In this document: positions 33,577-41,436 of the stretch, piece after piece | How the letters are laid out: every line of letters begins with the position of its first letter | Position numbering within the stretch: the stretch's first letter is position 1 | Source of the DNA: Alectryocaccobium sp964389285 | GTDB lineage: Bacteria > Bacillota > Clostridia > Lachnospirales > Lachnospiraceae | DNA length: 64,000 nt | Assembly: GCA_964389285.1 (NCBI GenBank) | Contig: CAYMCZ010000010.1 | Coordinates: 1-64,000 of the forward strand | Direction: 5' to 3' | The notes under the pieces: generated by a model | The model's database searches: none | What the model saw: the letters and a program-made list of their open reading frames with translations, nothing else | Told to the model about the DNA's origin: nothing | Made by a program: the position numbers and the translations under genes

Positions 33577-33783
33577 ATGGCCATTAGTTACAAGAAATTA
33601 TGGAAGCTGTTGATTGATAAAGACATGAAGAAAAAAGATTTGCAGCGTGTAGCTGGGATCAGTGCGGCATCCGTTACGAAGCTCGGCAAGAACGAAAACG
33701 TAAACACAGAGATTATACAGAAAATCTGTGTGGCTTTGCAATGCGATATCAGTGACATAATGGAAATGGTCAATGACGACTGA
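33577..33783 (+). CDS. Small XRE/Cro-type HTH regulator
   Basis: 68 residues, one HTH_26-type domain: SYKKLWKLLIDKDMKKKDLQRVAGISAASVTKLGKNENVNTEIIQKICVALQCDISDIMEM. GGAGG precedes the ATG at a good distance. These small regulators are common in Firmicute chromosomes and mobile elements, often acting with a neighbouring accessory gene. The 200 bp before it (33376-33576) hold only a weak inverted repeat GACCAAT/ATTGGTC (33390 and 33436) and no convincing gene. Confidence 0.9.
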   Translation: MAISYKKLWKLLIDKDMKKKDLQRVAGISAASVTKLGKNENVNTEIIQKICVALQCDISDIMEMVNDD

Positions 33784-33902
33784 GTCTGTTTTTTTGCACA
33801 TACGAGAAGAATCCTGTACGCAAGGGCAAACTATAATGACTTAAAAACCAGCGGCGTATTTAAGACAGATGAAAAAGCGAACATTGAAAGAGAAAAGATC
33901 AA
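33784..33902 (+). other. Short open stretch, possible gene remnant
   Basis: One frame reads RRILYARANYNDLKTSGVF then KTDEKANIEREKI to a stop at 33910, with protein-like composition but no start codon or ribosome site. It may be the 3' scrap of a deleted gene. Nothing else was seen between the XRE gene and the ACT gene. Confidence 0.25.
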
Positions 33903-34268
33903 ATGCAACTGAAAAAATTAGAGTTTAATCTGACTGTTTGCAAAGTGCCGGATATAACAAATATAGACATGACATCCAAGTTCTATTTTATAGGTAAAAC
34001 GGATGAAGAATTATCTTTAGTCTGCAAAACGGAAGATACCCCGGTTGAAATAATTGAGCGTGATGATGGATGGAAAGGCTTTCGTATTCAGGGAACACTG
34101 GATTTTTCATTGATTGGTATATTGTCAAAATTGTCAGGTATCCTTGCTGATCATAAAATAGGTATATTTGCAGTATCGACATACAATACAGATTATATTC
34201 TTGTGAAGGAAGAAAACTTTGACAGGGCTTTAAATGTCTTGGCTTCTGAAGGATATACAATAGTATAA
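33903..34268 (+). CDS. ACT-domain protein (CASTOR/aspartokinase-like regulatory fold)
   Basis: 121 residues. N-terminal half LKKLEFNLTVCKVPDITNI, ELSLVCKTEDTPVEIIERDDGWKGFRIQGTL; C-terminal ACT domain FSLIGILSKLSGILADHKIGIFAVSTYNTDYILVKEENFDRAL. This doubled-ACT architecture is common in free-standing amino-acid-sensing proteins. Ligand unknown. The ribosome site is weak, and the gene stands between decayed regulators and an orphan membrane protein. Confidence 0.85.
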   Translation: MQLKKLEFNLTVCKVPDITNIDMTSKFYFIGKTDEELSLVCKTEDTPVEIIERDDGWKGFRIQGTLDFSLIGILSKLSGILADHKIGIFAVSTYNTDYILVKEENFDRALNVLASEGYTIV

Positions 34269-34285
34269 ATTTTACAGCGGACCGA

Positions 34286-35293
34286 TTGTCTTCGCAGCGT
34301 AATAAAAAGACCGGCAAAACCGGGATAAAACAGAAAGGTTGTACTGCAGCCGTAATGAATGAAAAAGAACTATTTTACAGGGAAAAAGAAGCGTGCGGCA
34401 TTGCGCTCACGCATATAATGGATGGAGTGAAAGAATCGCCGTTAAGTGAGATAGATGAGCTTTACGGTGCCGCGGATGTTCTCAGTATTCAAAATGCCGC
34501 GAAGCATCGCCGGACTTTGCTGGGACTTTCTGTTTTGGGGACTTTGCTGACACTCGCTTTTCTGCTTTATGACGAAGCGGAGCTGCACGGACTTATTCTC
34601 GCATGTGGGATTATGGTATTATGCCTGTTTTTCATTCGCCGCATTGCGGATCGATTGGACTGCCATAGAAAATATCTTGAGTACAGGGTGCTGGCAGAGT
34701 GTTTGAGATGTCAGTTTTTTCTCTCGTTTGCCGGAGCGGTTACATGCGTAGCGGAAATAATGCCCTGGTATGTCAGAGAAGGAATACCATGGATTCTTGA
34801 GGTTTTAACGATGCTTCCGAAGAAAAGGCCCAAAGAAAAGCATTCGATTTTGGATTGCTGGATCAGGGAACAAAAGAAGTATCACGAAGCGGCTCTTAAA
34901 AAAGCGGAGTTAAAAAATCAAAGGGACGGGCGTGTTGCAAGGACGGTTCTTGCGATCACGGTTGCCGTCTATGTCGCTGCTTTGTTATATGAATTGATTG
35001 TATATAAGAACATTGCGGCAAATGCGGATTTGATTCGTGCTGTTCTGAAAATAATACTGGGAACAATGTCTGCAATTACGATTTTTATGGGAAGTTATTA
35101 CGGTAAGATGTCGCTTTCAAATGTCATAGATGATTACAAAAGGATGATTGCCTTATATGAAACAGCTGAGAAAGAGATCCTGAAAAAAGGTGAAAGCGAG
35201 GAGTTGTTGCTGTTTCTTTCGAGAGAGTTTTTAAATGAGAACAGCACATGGTATGCGTATCAGTGTAAAAACAAACCGGACATCACTATTTAA
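34286..35293 (+). CDS. Four-helix membrane protein, possible orphan effector half of a SLOG/TRPM-type protein
   Basis: 335 residues from TTG 34286, or 312 from ATG 34355; neither start has a good ribosome site. Two hydrophobic hairpins: about 80-122 (LLGLSVLGTLLTLAFLLY, LHGLILACGIMVLCLFFI) and about 221-268 (VLAITVAVYVAALLYELIVY, VLKIILGTMSAITIFMG). Between them is YLEYRVLAECLRCQFFLSFAG, and near the end REFLNENSTWYAYQCKNKPD. From memory, this pattern (DYR-LAE-LR-QFF ... RE-L-EN-W) resembles the membrane part of large bacterial proteins that carry an N-terminal SLOG/TRPM-like nucleotide-sensing domain. Here that domain is absent, so it may be a 5'-truncated gene. The family call is tentative. 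Confidence 0.5.
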   Translation: MSSQRNKKTGKTGIKQKGCTAAVMNEKELFYREKEACGIALTHIMDGVKESPLSEIDELYGAADVLSIQNAAKHRRTLLGLSVLGTLLTLAFLLYDEAELHGLILACGIMVLCLFFIRRIADRLDCHRKYLEYRVLAECLRCQFFLSFAGAVTCVAEIMPWYVREGIPWILEVLTMLPKKRPKEKHSILDCWIREQKKYHEAALKKAELKNQRDGRVARTVLAITVAVYVAALLYELIVYKNIAANADLIRAVLKIILGTMSAITIFMGSYYGKMSLSNVIDDYKRMIALYETAEKEILKKGESEELLLFLSREFLNENSTWYAYQCKNKPDITI

Positions 35294-35361
35294 CAAAAAG
35301 AGCTTATTTGACTGCTGATATCGCGTAATATAACCTGAAATGAAGAAAGGGAAAGATTTTC

Positions 35362-36768
35362 ATGGAAAATGCTTTGTATGACCTGGTCTCCGGCATAAAT
35401 AATTATCTTTCGAATTATATACTTGTTTTTATGCTGCTCGGAGCTGGAATATGGTTTTCCGTAAGGACGAAATTCGTCCAGATCAGATATTTCGGCGCGG
35501 GGATGAAAAAGGTGTTCGGAGGACTCTCGCTCAGAGGGAAAAAATATAACGGAGAGATGACTTCGTTTCAGGCTCTGACTACGGCGATAGCAGCGCAGGT
35601 AGGGACCGGAAACATTATCGGTGCATCGGGCGCTATCCTTACGGGAGGGCCGGGTGCTATTTTCTGGATGTGGGTTATCGCGTTTTTCGGAATGGCAACC
35701 ATATATGCTGAAGCTACGCTTGCGGTAAAGACCCGTGAAACCGACAGGGACGGCAGGATACACGGCGGACCCGTTTATTATATTACAACGGCTTTTAAGG
35801 GAAAGGGCGGCAGGTTTATGGCCGGTTTCTTTGCCGTAGCCATAATACTTGCCATTGGATTTATGGGCTGCATGGTTCAGTCAAATTCGATCGGTTCGAC
35901 CATGGAGAATGCGTTCGGGATACCCTCATGGGTGATCGGACTTTTGCTTGTGGCAGTCTGTGCTTTTATTTTTATCGGGGGAACAAACAGGCTCGCCGCC
36001 GTTACCGAAAAAGTAGTTCCGATAATGGCGCTGGTTTTTCTCGGCGGTTCTGTCATAATACTTATCAACAGAGGAACGCATATTCCTGAAACTTTCGGGA
36101 TGATCTTTAAATATGCTTTTGAACCTCAGGCCATAATAGGCGGAGGTTTTGGTATCGCCATTAAAACAGCAATCTCACAAGGCGCGAAAAGAGGACTTTT
36201 CTCAAATGAAGCGGGTATGGGAACTACGCCGCACGCGCATGCTCTCGCTAAAGTTAAGGATCCTCACGATCAGGGAATAGTCGCAATGACGGGCGTTTTT
36301 ATCGATACTTTTATCGTGCTTACTTTAAACGCGCTTGTTATCATTTCTACCATGTACACCGGAGACGGTGCGATTCACAACGGCGTTATCCCGGATACTA
36401 TCGACAAAACAAATCTGTCACAGACCGCTTTCGGCACGGTGTTTGGCAGCAACGCGGGATATATGTTTGTAGCCGTATGTCTGCTTTTCTTTGCTTTTTC
36501 GACTATAATAAGCTGGAATTTATTCGGGAAAATAAACGCGGGATATTTGTTCAGAAAGAAAAATCAAAAGCCGGTGATAATCATTTATTCGGTGATTGCG
36601 CTTGTCTTTGTATTTGCGGGCACATTAGTTTCAAATAATCTGGTATGGGAGCTTACCGATATGTTCAATAATCTGATGGTCGTGCCTAACGTTATAGCGC
36701 TGTTTGCGCTTACGGCCGTGGTGCTGAAAATAGTACAGAACAGATCCGGACAGCGTAAGACCGGTTGA
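35362..36768 (+). CDS. Sodium:alanine/glycine symporter (AGCS family)
   Basis: 468 residues, about 11 hydrophobic helices. The AGCS signature is clear: TAIAAQVGTGNIIGASGAILTGGPGAIFWMW and, later, GAKRGLFSNEAGMGTTPHAHALAKV. It imports alanine or glycine with Na+. It stands alone with AAAGGGAAAG before the ATG, and the housekeeping-like codon use resumes here, marking the right edge of the accessory region. A palindromic repeat follows. Confidence 0.95.
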   Translation: MENALYDLVSGINNYLSNYILVFMLLGAGIWFSVRTKFVQIRYFGAGMKKVFGGLSLRGKKYNGEMTSFQALTTAIAAQVGTGNIIGASGAILTGGPGAIFWMWVIAFFGMATIYAEATLAVKTRETDRDGRIHGGPVYYITTAFKGKGGRFMAGFFAVAIILAIGFMGCMVQSNSIGSTMENAFGIPSWVIGLLLVAVCAFIFIGGTNRLAAVTEKVVPIMALVFLGGSVIILINRGTHIPETFGMIFKYAFEPQAIIGGGFGIAIKTAISQGAKRGLFSNEAGMGTTPHAHALAKVKDPHDQGIVAMTGVFIDTFIVLTLNALVIISTMYTGDGAIHNGVIPDTIDKTNLSQTAFGTVFGSNAGYMFVAVCLLFFAFSTIISWNLFGKINAGYLFRKKNQKPVIIIYSVIALVFVFAGTLVSNNLVWELTDMFNNLMVVPNVIALFALTAVVLKIVQNRSGQRKTG

Positions 36769-36790
36769 CGGGGAACTGTTTATATATAAA

Positions 36791-36962
36791 CGTGGCTGTC
36801 TTAATATACATTATCATGAATATTCTTCCAGGGACCGCTTGCGCTAAGTCCTCACGCAGCGGTACTAACCTCACGCGGCGCTTAAGCTTGCGTTCGCTAA
36901 GTACCGGCGTTGCGGATGTCCCTTTCAGAATATTCATGCTCTTTTATATTGCGACAGCCACG
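36791..36962. repeat. Palindromic repeat, composite copy 3 (172 bp)
   Basis: Outer arms CGTGGCTGTC (36791-36800) / GACAGCCACG (36953-36962), inner arms CATGAATATTCT (36815-36826) / AGAATATTCATG (36927-36938), and GGGAC / GTCCC (36831-36835 and 36918-36922), all perfect. The outer 36 bp on each side resemble the simple repeat at 1574 and 16714; between them is about 80 bp of GC-rich sequence with internal direct repeats (CCTCACGC-GCG twice; CGCTAAGT twice). It lies between convergent genes. MITE-like mobile element or large two-way terminator; no coding frame inside. Confidence 0.75.
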
Positions 36963-36988
36963 TTAAAGATATACGTCTGTGTTCCTTA

Positions 36989-37732
36989 TCAGCAGTCAAC
37001 GCCGCCGTCAACCCGTATGAGCTGTCCGTCAATGAAAGAGGATTCGTCGGTTGCAAGGAAAAGCACCGCGGAAGCGATCTCGCTGCCGGCACCCGACCTG
37101 TGCAGAGGAGACATCTGAAGCATACCTTCCACAGCGGCTTCACCGCCGATGGAATCAAGCATTGCCGTGCGGATAGCACCCGGACAGATGCCGTTTACAT
37201 GGATCTCAGGGCCGAGTTCCCTTGCCATAGCTTTTGTCAGGCCAACCATAGCGTGTTTGGAGGTGCAGTATGCGGTCGGGCCCCATCTTGCGGAAGTTCC
37301 CGCAACGGAAGCTATGTTGACAATGTGGCCTTTGCCTTTTTCTTTCATAACTTTGGCGCAGAGCTGTCCGAGCAGAATCGCCATGGTTACGTTGACGTTC
37401 ATAACGCTGTTCCATTCTTCAAGGGAAAGCTCCATAAAAGGAGGTACGGAAAGCTGTCCCGCGTTATTTACAAGTATGTCTACAGTGCCGTATTCAGCCA
37501 TTGTTGCATCAAATATCTTCTGAGCGCTTGCCAGATCAGATGTATCTGCAAGCACATAGGAAGCTTCGCCGCCTGAAGCCTTTATTTGTTCAACCGCTGC
37601 TTTTGCTCTTGCTTCGTTTCTGCCGGTGATCATTACCTTTGCGCCTTCAGCCGCAAATCGGTAAGCGGTGTCTCTTCCCATTCCGGAAGTCGATCCCGTG
37701 ATAATGGCAACTTTACCGTCTAATTGTCCCAT
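36989..37732 (-). CDS. Short-chain dehydrogenase/reductase (FabG-like)
   Basis: 247 residues. Classic SDR: cofactor loop TGSTSGMG (12-19), ILVNNAG, catalytic serine in IVNIASVAG and YCTSK (Y-x3-K), then NGICPGAIRTAML and the ending FIDGQLIRVDGG. The R of ITGRNEAR after beta-2 suggests NADP(H). Substrate cannot be told; relatives include 3-oxoacyl-ACP reductases, glucose dehydrogenases and bile-acid hydroxysteroid dehydrogenases. It is a single gene, not beside other fatty-acid genes, so FabG proper is unlikely. Confidence 0.93.
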   Translation of the reverse strand: MGQLDGKVAIITGSTSGMGRDTAYRFAAEGAKVMITGRNEARAKAAVEQIKASGGEASYVLADTSDLASAQKIFDATMAEYGTVDILVNNAGQLSVPPFMELSLEEWNSVMNVNVTMAILLGQLCAKVMKEKGKGHIVNIASVAGTSARWGPTAYCTSKHAMVGLTKAMARELGPEIHVNGICPGAIRTAMLDSIGGEAAVEGMLQMSPLHRSGAGSEIASAVLFLATDESSFIDGQLIRVDGGVDC

Positions 37733-37855
37733 ATGTGTTTCCTCCGATCATTTAATTTTTTTTGATTTGTATTTTAAATATTACAATACATCTGAAATCA
37801 AAAAAGAACCAATATTAATATTTTTAATAGAACCAGAGAGCAGATGAATGATGTA

Positions 37856-38761
37856 TCAGGAAGAAGGCTCAGCCGCTTTCCGCATCCATATATTTAAATC
37901 GACGCTGCTTTCAATACCGTCAAGCCTGCCGGATTCGGTATATTGCCAGAATTCAAAATGAAATGGCGAAAGCGGGATATCGTTATAACCGGCATACCAT
38001 AAGGGGTAATCGGAAAGCTGTGAAATATCATAGATTATTACTTCCCAGGTAAGATTTGCGTAAATCATTGCATCATAGCCGGCGGATTCGACTTTTCGGC
38101 AGAAAGCGAGAGCGTTTTTCGTAAATTGATTTATCGGAACATTGTCGGTTCTCGCATCATCATCGCTTATTATCTCGGCGTCATATACAAGGGGCAGATC
38201 CAAAGAAATGCCTTCGAGAAGACTAAGTGAGAATTCCGCTTCTTCTTCGGCTTCGGCTTCGTTTATTGCCTGCGAAAAGAAGTATGCGCCTACCGGAATA
38301 CCGGCGTTTTTTGCGCCCTCAATATTTTGCCTAAACATGGGATCTTCGTTTAAGGAACCCGCTTCGCCGTAGCCGCGGATGCCGATGCGGACAAATGCAA
38401 AAGACATTCCCTGGGCTTTTACTTTTTCCCAGTCTATTTCGCCCTGAAACACGGAAACGTCTATGCCGACAGCGGTATCATATTCCGGATTATCATAAAA
38501 CAGGAATTCTCCGTCAAAATAAAACGATGAATTACGGTAGGTGTTTTTTTTGGTATTATTATCCAAAAATTGATTAAAAAGAGAAACGGCGGAAGCTCCT
38601 GTCTTAAAAGACTTTGCATTTTTTATGTCAGCTATGGTGGTAATATTGCTTAATTCCGATCCGTATGCGGACTGAGTCGAAGTTTCGGAAACCGAACCGC
38701 TGCATCCGGCCGTAAAAACAGCAAATAAGGCTGCTGTCAGAAATAGTCCAATCTTTTTCAT
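37856..38761 (-). CDS. GH25 lysozyme-like lipoprotein
   Basis: 301 residues. Lipoprotein signal MKKIGLFLTAALFAVFTAGC with lipobox TAGC, a short Ser/Thr linker, then a GH25 (Chalaropsis-type) muramidase domain about 95-300: GIDVSVFQGEIDWEKV, FAFVRIGIRGYGEAG, GIPVGAYFFSQAINEAEA, LPLVYDAEI (catalytic acids), YANLTWEVI, LWYAGYND and FWQYTESGRLDGI. It would cleave peptidoglycan at the outer face of the membrane, in cell-wall turnover. Single gene, opposite to the HD-domain gene. Confidence 0.93.
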   Translation of the reverse strand: MKKIGLFLTAALFAVFTAGCSGSVSETSTQSAYGSELSNITTIADIKNAKSFKTGASAVSLFNQFLDNNTKKNTYRNSSFYFDGEFLFYDNPEYDTAVGIDVSVFQGEIDWEKVKAQGMSFAFVRIGIRGYGEAGSLNEDPMFRQNIEGAKNAGIPVGAYFFSQAINEAEAEEEAEFSLSLLEGISLDLPLVYDAEIISDDDARTDNVPINQFTKNALAFCRKVESAGYDAMIYANLTWEVIIYDISQLSDYPLWYAGYNDIPLSPFHFEFWQYTESGRLDGIESSVDLNIWMRKAAEPSS

Positions 38762-38910
38762 AAATAACTCTCTGTTTGTATGATTATTCTAACAAAAACA
38801 GTCCGATTTGTTGCGTAAAGCTTATAATATAGCTTTATCAAAGTCAAGCTATCATATTCAGACTAATGGATTCCTTATAAAATGATAAAAAAAGAATGAG
38901 TGTATTCAGA

Positions 38911-38939
38911 TTGCAAGGAAAAAAAATACATGATATCAT
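38911..38939 (+). promoter_or_regulatory. Promoter of the HD/FAD-dehydrogenase pair
   Basis: TTGCAA (38911-38916), 17-bp spacer, TATCAT (38934-38939), 72 bp before the HD gene. The rest of the 249-bp divergent region (38762-39010) is AT-rich without other clear signals. Confidence 0.5.
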
Positions 38940-39010
38940 CTGAACATACAGAAAAGCGCGGCCTGACAGCGGTCGTTTTTTCGAGCATGAGTATGCTTCG
39001 GAGTATTTAA

Positions 39011-40006
39011 ATGAATCATTATCATATATATCACGAAGAAATACCGGATTTTATCAAAGAGTGTCTCCGAACGGATGTTATGCAGCGACTGAAAGAAGTC
39101 GGGATGAACTGCGGCTGTGAATACACCTCTTTTCCGAGATTTCGAAACATTGAGTCATATTCGCGTTTTGATCACAGCGTTGGAGTAGCGCTTATAGTTT
39201 GGCATTTTACCGAAAGCCCTGCCCAGAGCATTGCCGGACTGCTTCATGATATCGCCACGCCCGCATTTGCGCATGTGGTTGATTTCATGCGGGGAGACTA
39301 CATGAAACAGGAAGCTACGGAAGAAGGTACAAGGGAGATGATTTCAGGCTCCGTTCAGCTTCAGAATATTTTGAAAAAAACAGGTCTTTCCACAGATGAG
39401 GTATATGACTATCATCGTTATCCGATAGCGGATAACGATTCGCCCAGACTTTCCGCCGACAGGCTGGAATACACGCTTGGGAACTGTATTAATTACAGGA
39501 TTCGCTCCAAAAAAGAAGTGCGGAGCTTTTATGATGATATAAAAACAGATATCAACGAAGAAGGAGAGCCGGAGCTTGCGTTTGAAACCCTTGAAAACGC
39601 ACTGGATTTTGCGCTTGCCGCTCTTGAATGCTCCAAAATATATGTCAGCGACGAAGACCGTTATTCCATGCAGATGCTTTCCGAACTGCTCAATACGGCG
39701 GTAAATCTTAAAGTGATCTCTGAAAAAGAGCTTTATCTGACGGAGCCGGTTTTGATTGAGAAGCTAAGGTCAGATCGGCGTACGGCCCGTTTATGGGAAG
39801 ATTTTTGTGCTTTTAAGGTCATAATCAGAAATAATAATTCTGACGGGGGCTGCAGGTGGCGCAAGGTATTTGCGAAAAAGCGTTGTATAGATCCTCTGGT
39901 AAAGGGTTATGGCAGGGTAAGCGCTCTTTCAAATGCTTTTGCGGATGAATTAAACGCCTTTTTAAGCGCCGGGCAGGATTATTGGATATGCGCAAGCGAG
40001 GCTTGA
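39011..40006 (+). CDS. HD-superfamily phosphohydrolase
   Basis: 331 residues. FRNIESYSRFDHSVGVALIVWHF and IAGLLHDIATPAFAHVVDF are the H and HD metal-binding motifs, with D in LSADRLEYTLG later, as in dNTP triphosphohydrolase/SAMHD1-like proteins. Substrate not evident. The start ATG 39011 has AGTATTT rather than a strong ribosome site in front. It is 29 bp before an FAD-dependent dehydrogenase gene on the same strand. Confidence 0.88.
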   Translation: MNHYHIYHEEIPDFIKECLRTDVMQRLKEVGMNCGCEYTSFPRFRNIESYSRFDHSVGVALIVWHFTESPAQSIAGLLHDIATPAFAHVVDFMRGDYMKQEATEEGTREMISGSVQLQNILKKTGLSTDEVYDYHRYPIADNDSPRLSADRLEYTLGNCINYRIRSKKEVRSFYDDIKTDINEEGEPELAFETLENALDFALAALECSKIYVSDEDRYSMQMLSELLNTAVNLKVISEKELYLTEPVLIEKLRSDRRTARLWEDFCAFKVIIRNNNSDGGCRWRKVFAKKRCIDPLVKGYGRVSALSNAFADELNAFLSAGQDYWICASEA

Positions 40007-40035
40007 TTAATTGTCTGTAACGGAGGATAAGATAA

Positions 40036-41421
40036 ATGGATTATGATGTTATTATAGTAGGAGCCGGGCCGGGCGGTATTTTCGCCGCGTATGAGCTTAC
40101 AAAGCTTGATCCCTCGCTAAAGACTGCGGTATTTGAGAGCGGCAGCGAACTGAAAGACAGAAAGTGTCCTATAGATAAAAAAAAGATAAAGACCTGCATT
40201 AACTGTAAAAGCTGTTCGATCATGAGCGGATTCGGCGGTGCGGGTGCTTTTTCAGACGGGAAGTATAATATTACAAATGATTTCGGCGGAACGCTTTACG
40301 AGTACATAGGCAGTGAAAAGGCTCTTGAGCTTATGAGATATGTAGATAAAATCAACGTATCTTATACGGGAGAGGACACAAAGCTGTATTCTACCGCAAA
40401 TACTTCTCTGAAGAAAATCTGTATGCAGAATAAACTGAAGCTGTTAGACGCATCCGTGAGACATCTGGGAACAGATAAAAACTACATTCTGTTGGAGAGG
40501 CTTTTCGAAGACTTAAAGGACAGGTCTGATTTTTATTTTCTTACACCCGTCAAAAGTATAGAGGTTTTGAAAGAGGGATTTGCGGTTCATACCGATGACG
40601 GGACTTTTACCTGCCGGCGCTGCATAGTCTCGATAGGACGCAGCGGGAGCAAATGGATGGAGCAGGTATGCAGGGAACTTCAAATACCTACAAGATCAAA
40701 CAGGGTGGATATAGGCGTGAGAGTGGAGCTTCCGGCAGAGCTGTTTTCGCATCTTACGGATGAGCTTTATGAGAGCAAGATAGTTTATCGTACGGAAAAA
40801 TTTGAGGACAATGTCAGAACCTTTTGCATGAATCCTTACGGAATCGTGGTTCATGAAAATACAAACGGAATTGTCACCGTAAACGGCCACAGCTATGAAG
40901 ACCCCGCAAAACAGACGGGAAATACAAATTTTGCGCTTTTGGTTTCAAAGCATTTTTCCGAGCCGTTTAAAGACAGCAACGGATACGGCGAAAGCATTGC
41001 AAAACTTTCAAACATGCTTGGAGGCGGAATTATAGTACAGCGTTTCGGAGATCTGGTAAGGGGCAGACGCAGTACCCGAAAACGCATGAAGGAAGGTTTT
41101 GTCACGCCTACGCTTGAGGCGGAGCCGGGAGATATCAGCCTTGTTCTGCCGAAAAGAATACTGGACGGGATAATAGAAATGATCTATGCCCTTGATAAAA
41201 TCGCTCCGGGGACGGCAAATGACGACACTCTTCTTTACGGGGTGGAAGTCAAATTCTACAACATGGAAGTACAGGTAAACAGCCATCTGGAATCAAAGCA
41301 TCCGGGTCTTTATATAATAGGAGACGGCAGCGGAGTGACACATTCACTGTCGCATGCTTCGGCCAGCGGTGTTTTTGTGGCAAGAGATATAATCGGGGTT
41401 TTTGCCGGTAAGGACAGATGA
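40036..41421 (+). CDS. FAD-dependent dehydrogenase (COG2509-like)
   Basis: 461 residues. Rossmann FAD loop VIIVGAGPGGIFAAYEL (5-21), then a cysteine-rich stretch CPIDKKKIKTCINCKSC (about 43-59) and the family signature MSGFGGAGAFSDGKYNIT; later VSIGRSGSKWM and the C-terminal YIIGDGSGVTHSLSHASASG. This is a widespread uncharacterised flavoprotein family. The cysteines could bind iron-sulphur or zinc. It ends 15 bp from the convergent DUF6273 gene, with no terminator between. Confidence 0.9.
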   Translation: MDYDVIIVGAGPGGIFAAYELTKLDPSLKTAVFESGSELKDRKCPIDKKKIKTCINCKSCSIMSGFGGAGAFSDGKYNITNDFGGTLYEYIGSEKALELMRYVDKINVSYTGEDTKLYSTANTSLKKICMQNKLKLLDASVRHLGTDKNYILLERLFEDLKDRSDFYFLTPVKSIEVLKEGFAVHTDDGTFTCRRCIVSIGRSGSKWMEQVCRELQIPTRSNRVDIGVRVELPAELFSHLTDELYESKIVYRTEKFEDNVRTFCMNPYGIVVHENTNGIVTVNGHSYEDPAKQTGNTNFALLVSKHFSEPFKDSNGYGESIAKLSNMLGGGIIVQRFGDLVRGRRSTRKRMKEGFVTPTLEAEPGDISLVLPKRILDGIIEMIYALDKIAPGTANDDTLLYGVEVKFYNMEVQVNSHLESKHPGLYIIGDGSGVTHSLSHASASGVFVARDIIGVFAGKDR

Positions 41422-41436
41422 CGCTTTTTGGAAAGA

